The notes beneath the pieces are model-generated. The model was not told where the DNA came from, did no database searches, and worked only from the letters and a program-made list of their open reading frames with translations. A stretch of DNA of 64,000 nucleotides from Bacteroidota bacterium (GTDB lineage: Bacteria; Bacteroidota; Bacteroidia; Sphingobacteriales; Sphingobacteriaceae): positions 1-64,000 of the forward strand of contig JAEYZM010000026.1 of the NCBI GenBank assembly GCA_023427985.1, written 5' to 3'. Positions 43,142 through 52,727 of the stretch are shown in pieces. A program made the translations under genes and the position numbers. Each line of letters begins with the position of its first letter. Positions within the stretch are counted from its first letter, which is position 1.

Positions 43142-45697
43142 ATGAATAAAACAATACTATCTAAACGCCTATTCTTATTTGCATTCATGGCATTTTCATT
43201 GAATGTGGTCTCTGCACAAGAGCAAGAATATGTAAAAGTACAAGGCAAAGCGGCTGCTAAAGCAGTTGTGAATTTTAAAGCAATTGCAATTACAGATGCT
43301 TTAAATAAGGCACCAAAAAGGCCAATAGAATTAATAGGAAATAAGAAAGCAAGGGAAATTCCTGAAATTATGCCTTCAATGACAGGAAGAACGGTGTTTG
43401 TAGATCCACATCCTGTTGAGCAAAATCAAAATAGAGTATTTATGAATACTCCATCTCCATCTCCAATTGCAAATTTCAATGCATTAAACGACAATTCTCA
43501 ATTTATTCCTCCAGATGTTAATGGAGCAGTGGGTCCCAATCATTTAATGACTACTTTAAATTCTCAGGTAAGAATTCAAACAAGAACCGGTACAGTGATT
43601 AGTACAGTAGGACTTGGGGCATTTTGGAATTCCTTAGGCGGATTAGGACAAGTTTATGATCCAAAAATATTATACGACCATATGTCGAATCGTTGGATGT
43701 TTGTCTCTTCTGCTAATCCACAAGATAATACATCTTGTACTTTATTAGCTGTTTCTCAAACATCAGATCCAACAGGAAACTGGAATCTTTATAAGGTAGA
43801 TGTTGATCCTACAAACATGATGTGGGTGGATTATCCAAGTATTGGGTTTAACGATCGCTGGATTGTAGTACAAATGAATTTATTTTCAATGCCTGGTTCA
43901 TCTCAAACCTCTCATCAAATATACGTATGGGATAAATCTGATATCTATGCAAATGGAAATGGAGTATATACATTGTTCAATATCACGAATGAAGGAACAG
44001 CTATCGCTTGTCCATCGATTCATCATGATAATTCTACTTCAAAAATGTTCACTATTAGAACCATCTCTGGTACAAATGGAGGTAGAGGTTCTATTGGTTT
44101 AAGAACTATTACTGGAACTGCTTCACAACCAAACTTGTCTACAGAAACAGTTATTCAGACTCCAGTTGGAGTGAATTGGTCAGCGTCTGGTAATAACAAT
44201 GGCGACTTTGCACCTCAATTAGGTACGACCAACAGAATAGCAACAAATGATCATAGAATGAGACATGTGGCTGTACGTGATGGTAAAATTTGGGCAGTAC
44301 ATACAGTATTTTTACCAGCAGGTACTGCAACTAGAAGTAGTGTTCAATATTGGGAATTGGATACAACTGGAGCTGTAATACAAAGAGGAAGAATTGACGA
44401 TCCAACTGGTACTAATTTTTATTCTTATCCAAGTGTTGCAATTAATAATAAAAATGATGTTTTGATTGGATATGCAAGTTTCTCTGCTAACAGATACGCT
44501 TCTGGTTCATATTCATTCAGAAAAAGTACTGATCCAGTAAATACTTTCAGAAACGAGTATATTTTCAAATATGGAGAAAATACGTATTTTAAAAACTTTG
44601 GTAGCACTAGAAATCGTTGGGGCGACTATACCAATACTGTTGTGGATCCAACCAATGATTCAGTATTCTGGACTATACAAGAATATGCTGGTACAGCTGC
44701 AAATCAATGGGCAACATGGTGGGCTGCAGTAGACCCATACGCTCAAGTGGCTGATTTTAGTGCCGACAAAATCTATGCATGTGTGAATGAGCCAATCACA
44801 TTTACTAACACATCAAATTTCAGTGGTTCGTCAATTAGTTGGACTTTTGCTGGTGGTACACCTTCGGTTTCTACAGATCCTAATCCAATCGTGATTTTTT
44901 CAACGGCAGGAAGATACAAAGTTACACTAACTGTTGATGGCAAAGTTCAAGAAAAAGAGGCCTACATCAACGTAACCAATCAGCCTAACAAAATCATTAA
45001 TAGAGGTACAGGTACTCCTTGCGAAGGTAGAGCTATCGCTTTAACAGCAGCACAAGCAGGCGCAACGTATTTATGGAATACAGGAGCTACAACTAGAACA
45101 ATTAATGTTACTCAATCGGGCGAATATTTTTGTCAGATTAAATCTTCAAACGGAATTTGCACCATAAATTCTGATACCGTTGTTATGACCTTTTTGCCAG
45201 CGCCTAATGTAACGTTTGATCCTATTGCGCCTGTAACAACAACTACTCCTGCATTTGCATTAACTGGTGGGAATCCAGCGGGTGGTACTTATTCAGGAAC
45301 TGGAGTATCGAACAATAATTTTGATCCAGCGGTTTCTGGTCCTGGTAATTTCATTATAACTTATTCTTATATGAATAACGACGGATGTTCTGCAAGTGAT
45401 ACAAGTATTATTACAGTTACTGGACTGGTAGGAATTAATAAAGAGTTGAAGACTTTTGAAATCACACCAAATCCTTCTAAAGGACTAGTGAAAATCAATG
45501 TAAGTTCTTCTAATGCTAGCAACTTAAAATTACAAGTAATTGATCAACTTGGAAAAGTTGTTGCAACTAAAGAGTTTAAAACACAAAACAGAAAAGTTTC
45601 TGAAGAATTAAACTTAAGCACCTTGCCTAAAGGAATCTATTTTATTAAAGCAGAAATGGGCGATGAAAGCTCAACTCAAAAAATAGTGATTGAATAA
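43142..45697 (+). CDS. Large secreted PKD-domain protein with T9SS sorting domain
   Basis: An 851-aa cell-surface protein. A signal peptide (cleavage about VVSAQ, residue 25) is followed by about 500 residues with a beta-propeller-like region (FIPPDVNGAVGPNHLM, DPKILYDHMSNRWMFVS, WVDYPSIGFNDRWIVVQMN). A PKD domain (about 540-615; WTFAGGTPS, GRYKVTLTVDG), further Ig-like segments and the T9SS sorting domain (EITPNPSKGLVKIN, LPKGIYFIKAEMG, ending KIVIE) follow. The substrate or partner is unknown. It is transcribed alone and ends before a terminator. Confidence 0.85.
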   Translation: MNKTILSKRLFLFAFMAFSLNVVSAQEQEYVKVQGKAAAKAVVNFKAIAITDALNKAPKRPIELIGNKKAREIPEIMPSMTGRTVFVDPHPVEQNQNRVFMNTPSPSPIANFNALNDNSQFIPPDVNGAVGPNHLMTTLNSQVRIQTRTGTVISTVGLGAFWNSLGGLGQVYDPKILYDHMSNRWMFVSSANPQDNTSCTLLAVSQTSDPTGNWNLYKVDVDPTNMMWVDYPSIGFNDRWIVVQMNLFSMPGSSQTSHQIYVWDKSDIYANGNGVYTLFNITNEGTAIACPSIHHDNSTSKMFTIRTISGTNGGRGSIGLRTITGTASQPNLSTETVIQTPVGVNWSASGNNNGDFAPQLGTTNRIATNDHRMRHVAVRDGKIWAVHTVFLPAGTATRSSVQYWELDTTGAVIQRGRIDDPTGTNFYSYPSVAINNKNDVLIGYASFSANRYASGSYSFRKSTDPVNTFRNEYIFKYGENTYFKNFGSTRNRWGDYTNTVVDPTNDSVFWTIQEYAGTAANQWATWWAAVDPYAQVADFSADKIYACVNEPITFTNTSNFSGSSISWTFAGGTPSVSTDPNPIVIFSTAGRYKVTLTVDGKVQEKEAYINVTNQPNKIINRGTGTPCEGRAIALTAAQAGATYLWNTGATTRTINVTQSGEYFCQIKSSNGICTINSDTVVMTFLPAPNVTFDPIAPVTTTTPAFALTGGNPAGGTYSGTGVSNNNFDPAVSGPGNFIITYSYMNNDGCSASDTSIITVTGLVGINKELKTFEITPNPSKGLVKINVSSSNASNLKLQVIDQLGKVVATKEFKTQNRKVSEELNLSTLPKGIYFIKAEMGDESSTQKIVIE

Positions 45698-45714
45698 TAT
45701 TTCAAAATTATTTT

Positions 45715-45745
45715 AAAAGGGAATGTGAAAGCATTCCCTTTTTTA
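45715..45745. terminator. Bidirectional terminator after the PKD/T9SS gene
   Basis: AAAAGGGAATG (45715-45725) pairs with CATTCCCTTTT (45732-45742), flanked by T residues, between convergent genes. Confidence 0.85.
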
Positions 45746-47653
45746 TTTATCGATAATTAATTTTCTGATGGCTTGCTTCCCATTCACTTCTAGAATTATA
45801 AAATAAATTCCATTTTTTTGATCACTGAGATCAAAGGAGTATTCCTTGTAGAAATTCTTAGAATCATTATTGATCTCTACAATTTTTTTTAAGACCGAAT
45901 TGTACACTTTTACAGTATTGATTTGAATCGGATTCTTAAATTTTAAGTTTACATTTCCATTTCCAGGATTTGGATAAACGTCAAACTCTATTTTCCCAAA
46001 ATTTTGTGCTTCGTCTATATTTGAAACCTCGTATTCTGCAATTAACCAACGATTGGGATCTACAAGAAATTGTTCAATTGTAAATGATATGGGTAATTCG
46101 AATTCTTGTTCTAATTGATTATTGTAAATGATTATGCTGGTGTCCTTTTGATTACCAATTAATTTTAATTCAATGGGTAGTTCAAATTTGTTGACACTAG
46201 TACTTTGGACTGTTTGTATTAATTTTATGTTCAACCTATTGTTTTCTTGTCGCCACAAGAGTCTAAATTTTGGATGTCCTTTGCCGTACACCCAATCTAT
46301 AAAGAGCTCCGATAAATTATAACTGGTATAATTTTGAAAATGATTTTTAAATTCTTCTGTGCTTACACTATTGTAAGCAAAAGCAGTTAAATAATCTTTG
46401 CAAGCTGCGAAAAATAATGAGTCACCTAAATGCCATCGGATTAAGTGTACTACTAAAGCAGCTTTTTGATAGGACATCGTATAATTGAAAATACGACTGA
46501 CACTCGAAGTATCATCGACATAAACACTTAGCTCATCTACTCGAAGTACATCGTTAATGGTATTTCTCTTGAAATTTTCCCATTCTTCTGAGTTGATGTT
46601 GAAATCATGTATCAAGCCCATCATGTAAGTAGCAAAACCTTCATTCAGCCAAATATCCCTCCAACTAGAACAGGTTACTTTATTCCCAAACCATTGATGT
46701 CCCAATTCATGCGCGATTAATCCTTTATTAAAGTTGCCCATAAAGCTCATGGTCTGATGTTCCATTCCTCCACTAAAACCACATTGCGCATGACCATATT
46801 GTTCTAAACTAAAAGGGTATTCGCCAAATAGCCTTTCGAAAAGTCGAAAAATATTTTTTGTTTCTTCTATCTCAACTATTGATTCATTCGCGCGTTGAGG
46901 GTATACGTAGTTTTGGAAATTTACTGTTCTATTTTGTGATTCAATTGTATCTTTAACGATTAAATAATTGGAAACAGCAAATGCTATTAAATAATGTGAA
47001 ATTGGATAACGATGTTTCCAATGATAGATATAAAAACTATCCGCAGAATCAACACTAAATAGTATGCCATTTGAAACTGCAACATATGGTTTAGGTGTTT
47101 GAATAATAAAATCAATGGAGTCGATTTTTTTCTTTAAATCCGAAACACATGGCCACCAATTCTTAGCACCAAATGGTTGCGAAAGTGTCCATTGCACTGG
47201 CCCTGTAGCATGAGTCGATGTAACAAATGAACCAAAGTCGGCACTCTCCGGCGAACCCTTATAATAGATATCCAAAGTGTCTAAATCATTGAGTGTAGAA
47301 CCCGAATTTATTAAAATCTCCAAGGTGTCTACTCTGCGTGTATATGTTACTAGTTCTGAATTTATTTTAATGGAATCTATGCCGATGTTGTTTTTCAATT
47401 GGAATTGAATGCTCGAATTTATCCGTGTATGCCTTAGGATGTACCTGAAATTCGCATCAATGAAATTTATTCTGGGATCGGATTTGATTTGCGCAACAAT
47501 GTAATGAATATTAAAACTAGTTGCAGTCGTATTTTCTTTAAATTGATTTTCATACCCAAGTGCTTCTACATCGGCAATCTTTTTTAAATCATTTTGCGCG
47601 AAGCAGAATGCATGAATGAATAAGAAAACTATGCTTAAAAAATACTTAGGCAT
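45743..47653 (-). CDS. M1-family aminopeptidase with T9SS sorting domain
   Basis: A 636-aa zinc aminopeptidase. After the signal peptide (to about FCFAQ, residue 19) the M1 domain shows the substrate-binding GGMEHQTMS and the zinc motif HELGH at 315-319 with E338 (WLNEGFATYM). Short beta-rich and helical domains follow. The T9SS sorting domain (VYPNPGNGNVNLKF, DQKNGIYFIIL, final RKLIIDK) ends the chain. It is secreted to cleave N-terminal residues from peptides. It begins within the stop of the histidine kinase gene (8-base overlap). Confidence 0.92.
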   Translation of the reverse strand: MPKYFLSIVFLFIHAFCFAQNDLKKIADVEALGYENQFKENTTATSFNIHYIVAQIKSDPRINFIDANFRYILRHTRINSSIQFQLKNNIGIDSIKINSELVTYTRRVDTLEILINSGSTLNDLDTLDIYYKGSPESADFGSFVTSTHATGPVQWTLSQPFGAKNWWPCVSDLKKKIDSIDFIIQTPKPYVAVSNGILFSVDSADSFYIYHWKHRYPISHYLIAFAVSNYLIVKDTIESQNRTVNFQNYVYPQRANESIVEIEETKNIFRLFERLFGEYPFSLEQYGHAQCGFSGGMEHQTMSFMGNFNKGLIAHELGHQWFGNKVTCSSWRDIWLNEGFATYMMGLIHDFNINSEEWENFKRNTINDVLRVDELSVYVDDTSSVSRIFNYTMSYQKAALVVHLIRWHLGDSLFFAACKDYLTAFAYNSVSTEEFKNHFQNYTSYNLSELFIDWVYGKGHPKFRLLWRQENNRLNIKLIQTVQSTSVNKFELPIELKLIGNQKDTSIIIYNNQLEQEFELPISFTIEQFLVDPNRWLIAEYEVSNIDEAQNFGKIEFDVYPNPGNGNVNLKFKNPIQINTVKVYNSVLKKIVEINNDSKNFYKEYSFDLSDQKNGIYFIILEVNGKQAIRKLIIDK

Positions 47654-48833
47654 TTAAAATAATTCTAAATGTACTTCCTTTTCCAATCGTAGATTCTTTC
47701 ACAAAAATTTGACCAAAATGATAATTCTCAATAATTCGTTTTACCAAAGATAGCCCCAAACCCCATCCCCGCTTACGTGTGGTGTAACCGGGTTCAAATA
47801 CTGTTTGGAATTTTGATTTTGGAATACCTACACCAGTATCGCTAATATCAATTACAATTTTATTTTTTATTGCTCTAACATTGATGCTAATCTTACCCTC
47901 TGTTCCAATGGCATTAACAGCGTTCTTGCATAAATTTTCTATCACCCAATCGAATAAGGATATATTTATTTTTGCAGTTAAAGTTTCATCACCTTCTAAA
48001 GAATATTGTATTCTCGATGGACTTCTTTTTTGAATGTATGCAATGCCATTACGAATTACTTCCATCACGTTCTCATCTTGTAATTGAGGAGCAGAACCAA
48101 TTTTCGAAAAACGATCGGCTACTAATTCTAAACGTTGAATGTCGTGTTCTATTTCTGATAAAGTTTCTGCATCACTGTCTTTATATTTCTCCTTTAAGTA
48201 TTCCAACCAAGCCAACAAGGACGAAATTGGAGTACCTAATTGATGTGCTGTTTCTTTAGCCATACCCACCCATACTCTATTTTGCTCAGCACGTCTGCTG
48301 GTACTAAATGCTAGATATGACGCCAATAAGAAAATAGAAATAATGGTAAATTGTAACCAAGGATATAATTTAAGCTGACTTAAAATAGAAGAATCTTTGT
48401 AATAGATGTATTGCTTTTCGCCTTCGAATACTTCATATACGATGGGCTCGTGTTGAGATTTCATCTCGGCTAATTCTGATTTGAAATAATCGGGATCGTA
48501 TTGTTTATCTGGTTCAATATCTTTTCGTAAAGTTTTATTGGCATCTAATCCGCGCGATTGTAAAATAACATCGTTCGAGTCGGTAACCATAAATGCAACA
48601 TTGTCCTTATTAATAATATATTCAAAAAGGAAAACGATAAATTCACTGTCGGTAGAATCCGTAGCCTTAATCAATTGTTTCGTAGCCTCTAAGCGCAATT
48701 CAATATTTTCTTTCTCCTGCTCTTGAAGTTTTTTCACTAAAATATTCGTGTAAATTAAAGATGATAGGCCGATGATACCGGCAAACACCAATAATCCCAT
48801 TTTCCAACGCTTTTTTCTTTCTACAATATTCAT
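47646..48833 (-). CDS. Two-TM sensor histidine kinase
   Basis: A 395-aa membrane kinase. Two TM helices (about 13-29 and 158-176) enclose a periplasmic sensor of about 125 residues (VAFMVTDSNDVILQSRG, a PAS/CACHE-like strand pattern). The dimerisation helix holds H197 in AKETAHQLGTPISSLL, followed by a HATPase with NLCKNAVNAI, DTGVGIPKSKF and GWGLGLSLVKRI. No partner response regulator lies next to it. It overlaps the aminopeptidase gene that follows, so both are coexpressed. Confidence 0.9.
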   Translation of the reverse strand: MNIVERKKRWKMGLLVFAGIIGLSSLIYTNILVKKLQEQEKENIELRLEATKQLIKATDSTDSEFIVFLFEYIINKDNVAFMVTDSNDVILQSRGLDANKTLRKDIEPDKQYDPDYFKSELAEMKSQHEPIVYEVFEGEKQYIYYKDSSILSQLKLYPWLQFTIISIFLLASYLAFSTSRRAEQNRVWVGMAKETAHQLGTPISSLLAWLEYLKEKYKDSDAETLSEIEHDIQRLELVADRFSKIGSAPQLQDENVMEVIRNGIAYIQKRSPSRIQYSLEGDETLTAKINISLFDWVIENLCKNAVNAIGTEGKISINVRAIKNKIVIDISDTGVGIPKSKFQTVFEPGYTTRKRGWGLGLSLVKRIIENYHFGQIFVKESTIGKGSTFRIILNA

Positions 48834-48894
48834 TATGGGAAAAATACAAAAAATTAATATAAGCTGTACTAGAGGGCTAAACGCTGAAAAATCC

Positions 48895-48902
48895 TATATT
48901 TG
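48895..48902 (+). promoter_or_regulatory. Promoter -7 box of the gltX operon (TATATTTG)
   Basis: TATATTTG matches TAnnTTTG and ends 7 bases before the gltX ATG. Confidence 0.6.
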
Positions 48903-48909
48903 CCACGCT

Positions 48910-50439
48910 ATGGAAAGAAAAGTTCGAGTAAGATTTGCCCCTAGTCCTACAGGCCCATTACACATGGGTGGGGTGCGCACAGCATTGTATAATTATTTAT
49001 TTGCCAAAAAACACGGTGGCGATTTAATTTTAAGAATTGAAGATACAGACCAGACGCGTTATGTGCCTGGAGCTGAGCAATATATTATTGATGCCTTGAC
49101 TTGGTGCGGAATTACCTTTGATGAAGGTGTACATATTGGAGGTCCCGATGCACCTTATAGACAATCGGAACGTAAGCCGATGTACAAACAATATGCTATG
49201 CAACTCATCGAATCGGGTCATGCATATTATGCCTTTGATACACCAGAAGAATTGGATGAAATGCGCGAGCGATTAAAGGCTGCGAATGTTGCATCACCTC
49301 AGTATAATTACATCACACGTGAGAGCATGAAAAACTCATTGAGTTTGCCTCACGATGAAGTGCAAAGAAGATTAGAGGCAGGCGACCCATACGTGGTACG
49401 TATAAAAATTCCTCGTAAAGAAGAAGTGCGTGTGACTGATTTGATTAGAGGAAATGTATTGGTACATACTTCCCAAATGGACGATAAAGTATTGTTCAAA
49501 TCGGATGGTATGCCTACCTACCATTTAGCCAATGTTGTGGACGATTATTTAATGAAAGTAACACATGTGATTAGAGGTGAAGAATGGTTGCCTTCTGCAC
49601 CACTGCACGTATTACTGTATAGATATTTGGGTTGGGAAGAAGTGATGCCTCAGTTTGCACATTTACCATTGTTGTTGAAACCAGATGGCAATGGAAAATT
49701 AAGTAAGCGTGACGGTGATCGATTGGGATTCCCAGTGTTTCCATTAGAGTGGAAAGATCCTAGCACAGGTGAGATCAGCTCGGGATATAGAGAAAAAGGA
49801 TATTTCCCAGAAGCCTTTATTAATATGTTGGCATTGCTAGGTTGGAACCCAGGTACCAATCAAGAAATTTTTAGCATGCAAGAGTTGATCGATGCATTTA
49901 CCATCGAAAGAATTTCAAAGTCTGGAGCTAAGTTCGATGCTAATAAAACCAAATGGTTCAATCAGCAATATTTAAGAAATACTTCCGATGAAAAATTAGC
50001 TAAGATTTTTTCTGAAGAATTAAAATCTAAAAATATTAATGCCGATGTATCATACGTGGAGAAAGTTTGTGCATTGATCAAAGAAAAAGCACAATTTATT
50101 ACAGAATTTTGGTCATTGGGATTCTATTTCTTCGAGGAACCATCGGCATACGATATGGAAGTAGTTGCAAAGAAATGGAAAGATCAAACGCCAGCATTCA
50201 TTCAAAGTTTGACAGAAGAATTTAAATCGATGAGTAGCTTCGATGCTGCAAGTTTGGAGGCAAAATTCAAATCGCATGCAGAGAGCATGGGCATAGGATC
50301 AGGTTCAGTAATGCAGATCTTCAGGGTGGCATTAACCGGACAGGGTGCTGGGCCAGCAATTTTTGAAACCACTGCATTATTAGGTAAGGATTTAGTAATT
50401 TCGAGATTAGAAAAAGCAATTCAGAAATTCAATGCGTAA
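48910..50439 (+). CDS. gltX: Glutamyl-tRNA synthetase
   Basis: A class I aminoacyl-tRNA synthetase that charges tRNA-Glu. From the ATG at 48910 it starts MERKVRVRFAPSPTGPLHMGG, with the HIGH-equivalent HMGG at 18-21. The extension to 48772 is rejected because it crosses the promoter and the divergent kinase start. The KMSKS equivalent is KLSKRDGD in the middle of the chain. Length (509 aa) fits the discriminating GluRS. It heads a five-gene rightward unit with tight overlaps. Confidence 0.96.
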   Translation: MERKVRVRFAPSPTGPLHMGGVRTALYNYLFAKKHGGDLILRIEDTDQTRYVPGAEQYIIDALTWCGITFDEGVHIGGPDAPYRQSERKPMYKQYAMQLIESGHAYYAFDTPEELDEMRERLKAANVASPQYNYITRESMKNSLSLPHDEVQRRLEAGDPYVVRIKIPRKEEVRVTDLIRGNVLVHTSQMDDKVLFKSDGMPTYHLANVVDDYLMKVTHVIRGEEWLPSAPLHVLLYRYLGWEEVMPQFAHLPLLLKPDGNGKLSKRDGDRLGFPVFPLEWKDPSTGEISSGYREKGYFPEAFINMLALLGWNPGTNQEIFSMQELIDAFTIERISKSGAKFDANKTKWFNQQYLRNTSDEKLAKIFSEELKSKNINADVSYVEKVCALIKEKAQFITEFWSLGFYFFEEPSAYDMEVVAKKWKDQTPAFIQSLTEEFKSMSSFDAASLEAKFKSHAESMGIGSGSVMQIFRVALTGQGAGPAIFETTALLGKDLVISRLEKAIQKFNA

Positions 50440-50974
50440 AATAATATACATAGTACTCTTCAGTATTTTAGTTGCGGCATGTAGCCCATTGAAATTTGAT
50501 CGATATGCAGGTGAAGCATTGCAAGAAATTCCAGAAGCTTACAGAGGCCGATATGTGAATCCAAGTATTGCGGTTAACGATTCGGATACAGTAATGCTTT
50601 ATATTTCTAATAAGTCTTATACCATTACCGATAAGTCGGAGACTAGCATCGAGATATTGGATGAGAATCATGTCTTTTCAACGTATAAGAATAAAGATTT
50701 TCTTTTTATAAAAGAGGATGGAGCATGGAGCGGATTTCAAATGAGTAAAAAGAAAAACAAATTAACAATTGTTCCATTAATTGGTCCGATGAAAAGCGAC
50801 ACTACGAAAGATGTAAAAATATTAAAAAGATTTTTTGCCGATGTAGTGGTGTTAAATAAGAATTCAAACATCGACAAATATTCTTATGCTGTAAAAATGG
50901 ATGATAAGAAATTATTGAAATACATCAATAAAATTAAAAAACATAAAGTAGTATTTACTCAAGTACAAGAATAA
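50432..50974 (+). CDS. Lipoprotein of unknown function
   Basis: A 180-aa protein with a lipoprotein signal (lipobox VAACS, C17). The mature part is Lys-rich, with beta-strand patterns (VMLYISNKSYTITDKSE, HVFSTYKNKDFLFIKEDGAWSGFQMSKKKNK in two parts). I recognise no family. Its start overlaps the gltX end by 8 bases and its stop shares a base with the next gene, so it is translated as part of the gltX operon. Confidence 0.72.
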   Translation: MRKIIYIVLFSILVAACSPLKFDRYAGEALQEIPEAYRGRYVNPSIAVNDSDTVMLYISNKSYTITDKSETSIEILDENHVFSTYKNKDFLFIKEDGAWSGFQMSKKKNKLTIVPLIGPMKSDTTKDVKILKRFFADVVVLNKNSNIDKYSYAVKMDDKKLLKYINKIKKHKVVFTQVQE

Positions 50975-51381
50975 TGAATAGACCAATTAGAGTGTTAGTT
51001 GCAAAATGTGGATTAGATGGTCACGATAGGGGAGCAAAAATTATTGCAACTACTTTAAGAGATGCAGGAATGGAAGTAATCTATACTGGATTACGTCAAA
51101 CTCCTGAAATGGTTGTACAGACAGCGTTACAAGAAGACGTTGATGCAATTGGAATTAGCATTTTGAGTGGTGCACACAATACCATATTTCCAAAAGTTAT
51201 TGAATTGATGAAAAGCAAAGGGTTGACAGATGTGTTGTTAACTGGAGGAGGTATTATTCCTGAAGACGATATGAAACAATTGAATGATTTGGGCGTAGGC
51301 AAACTTTTTCCTCCTGGTACCGCTACTCATGAAATCGTTGATTATATAACAACTTGGGTAAGTGCTAATCGCAAAAATTAA
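50974..51381 (+). CDS. Stand-alone cobalamin-binding protein (methylmalonyl-CoA mutase C-terminal type)
   Basis: A 135-aa protein equal to the B12-binding domain of methylmalonyl-CoA mutase: the DxHxxG motif in LDGHDRGAK (D15, H17, G20), with ISILSGAHNTIF, VLLTGGGIIPEDD and LFPPGTATHEI. It could be the small subunit of an acyl-CoA mutase such as isobutyryl-CoA or methylmalonyl-CoA mutase, but no large subunit is in the window. It shares one base with the preceding stop and lies 1 base before the next gene. Confidence 0.9.
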   Translation: MNRPIRVLVAKCGLDGHDRGAKIIATTLRDAGMEVIYTGLRQTPEMVVQTALQEDVDAIGISILSGAHNTIFPKVIELMKSKGLTDVLLTGGGIIPEDDMKQLNDLGVGKLFPPGTATHEIVDYITTWVSANRKN

Positions 51382-51382
51382 C

Positions 51383-51904
51383 ATGCGAAATTTATTCATT
51401 TTTTTATTGCTGCTTGTTTTTAATACTGCAAATGCGCAAATCAAGAACAATGGTTATAACAACCTTACTTGGTCTCAAAGCAAAGAACAAATAAGAAATT
51501 TATCCAATTGCAACTCGAATCAAACGGGTGCCGGTTTCGAAATTTGTGAATTTCAATCGAAAGATTCCATCTTTATTGGTAAGTACAAATACAATTTTAT
51601 TAGCATTCGATTTTTTCAAAACAAACTTTCTGAAATTCAATTTGATATTGCACATAAAGACATAGCTAACATTATAGCTGAGTTGACTATTCAATATGGA
51701 AAGCCTATTATAAAGGAAAAAAATGAATTGGGAGTAGAGGGAGAAGAGGCAACAATAGGATATGTTTGGGAGCTTGGCGACACGCATATGCTAATAATAA
51801 ATGATGGAAAATTAAGTCCATCAATTTGTGTACTTTCATCTATAAAAATCAAAAAAACATATCCGCCAAATACATTAAGTTTAGAACAATTAATTTTTGA
51901 ATAA
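51383..51904 (+). CDS. Exported protein of unknown function
   Basis: A 173-aa protein with a clear signal peptide (MRNLFIFLLLLVFNTANAQ, cleavage about residue 19). The mature part has LTWSQSKEQIRNLSNC, a Cys pair with GAGFEICEF, an alpha/beta body (KLSEIQFDIAHKDIANIIAELTIQYGKPI in two parts) and YVWELGDTHML. I do not recognise a family. The ATG at 51383 follows the B12 gene stop by 1 base; an upstream start at 51362 would lie inside that gene. It overlaps the crotonase gene by one base. Confidence 0.7.
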   Translation: MRNLFIFLLLLVFNTANAQIKNNGYNNLTWSQSKEQIRNLSNCNSNQTGAGFEICEFQSKDSIFIGKYKYNFISIRFFQNKLSEIQFDIAHKDIANIIAELTIQYGKPIIKEKNELGVEGEEATIGYVWELGDTHMLIINDGKLSPSICVLSSIKIKKTYPPNTLSLEQLIFE

Positions 51905-52686
51905 TGTCATACGAAAACATTTTAACAGAAAAGAAAAATGGTATTTTATATATAACCATTAATAGAGCGACAAAATTAAACGCATTAAATAAATTAACCT
52001 TAGAAGAGTTACATCAAGCGTTTTCTAATGCGAGTGGAGATTCAGAAGTGCGTGTAATAATTTTAACTGGTGATGGTACTAAAGCATTTGTAGCTGGTGC
52101 TGACATTACTGAGTTTGCGAACTTTAGCATCGAAGAAGGTAAGAATTTAAGCGCAGTAGGACACAAGACAGTATTTGATTTTATTGAAAATTTCAGTAAA
52201 CCTGTAATCGCAGCTGTAAACGGTTTTGCATTAGGTGGTGGTTTGGAATTAGCAATGAGTTGTCACATTCGTGTAGCGAGTGATAATGCAAAAATGGGAT
52301 TGCCAGAAGTAGGCTTAGGAGTAATTCCAGGCTATGGTGGTACACAACGATTGGCTCAGTTAGTGGGTAAAGGAAAGGCTTTTGAAATGATTATGACAGC
52401 CGATATGTTAGGAGCTGAAGATGCTCTGAAATTGGGCTTAGTAAATCACGTGTGTACGCAAGAAGAATTAATAGCAAAATGTGAAGAAATAGCATCAAAG
52501 ATATTAACGAAATCATCGGTAGCCATTGCTCACGCTATACGAGCTGTTAACGCAGGATTCAAAGATGGTGTAAATGGTTATGATGTAGAAATTGATGAAT
52601 TCGGAAAATGCTTTGGAACAGAAGATTTCAAAGAAGGTACAACTGCATTCGTAGAAAAACGTAAAGCAAATTTTCCAAATAGATAA
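51904..52686 (+). CDS. Enoyl-CoA hydratase (crotonase family)
   Basis: A 260-aa crotonase that hydrates 2-enoyl-CoA in fatty acid or branched-chain acyl-CoA breakdown. The oxyanion-hole strand FVAGADITEF, the NGFALGGGLELAMSC segment with E115 and GLPEVGLGVIPGYGGTQRL with E135 are intact, so both catalytic Glu residues are kept. Together with the upstream B12-binding protein it suggests acyl-CoA metabolism. It is the last gene of the operon, before a terminator hairpin. Confidence 0.92.
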   Translation: MSYENILTEKKNGILYITINRATKLNALNKLTLEELHQAFSNASGDSEVRVIILTGDGTKAFVAGADITEFANFSIEEGKNLSAVGHKTVFDFIENFSKPVIAAVNGFALGGGLELAMSCHIRVASDNAKMGLPEVGLGVIPGYGGTQRLAQLVGKGKAFEMIMTADMLGAEDALKLGLVNHVCTQEELIAKCEEIASKILTKSSVAIAHAIRAVNAGFKDGVNGYDVEIDEFGKCFGTEDFKEGTTAFVEKRKANFPNR

Positions 52687-52691
52687 TAGTA

Positions 52692-52725
52692 AAATTGCAT
52701 ACATTCGATTGGGTGTATGCAATTT
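52692..52725. terminator. Bidirectional terminator after the crotonase gene
   Basis: AAATTGCATACA (52692-52703) pairs with TGTATGCAATTT (52714-52725), a perfect 12-bp stem with a 10-base loop, in the gap between convergent genes. Confidence 0.8.
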
Positions 52726-52727
52726 CT

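Noticed and set aside
48772..48909. N-terminal extension of gltX
   Set aside because: It crosses the gltX promoter box and the divergent kinase start; synthetases begin at the MERKVRVRFAPSP Met.
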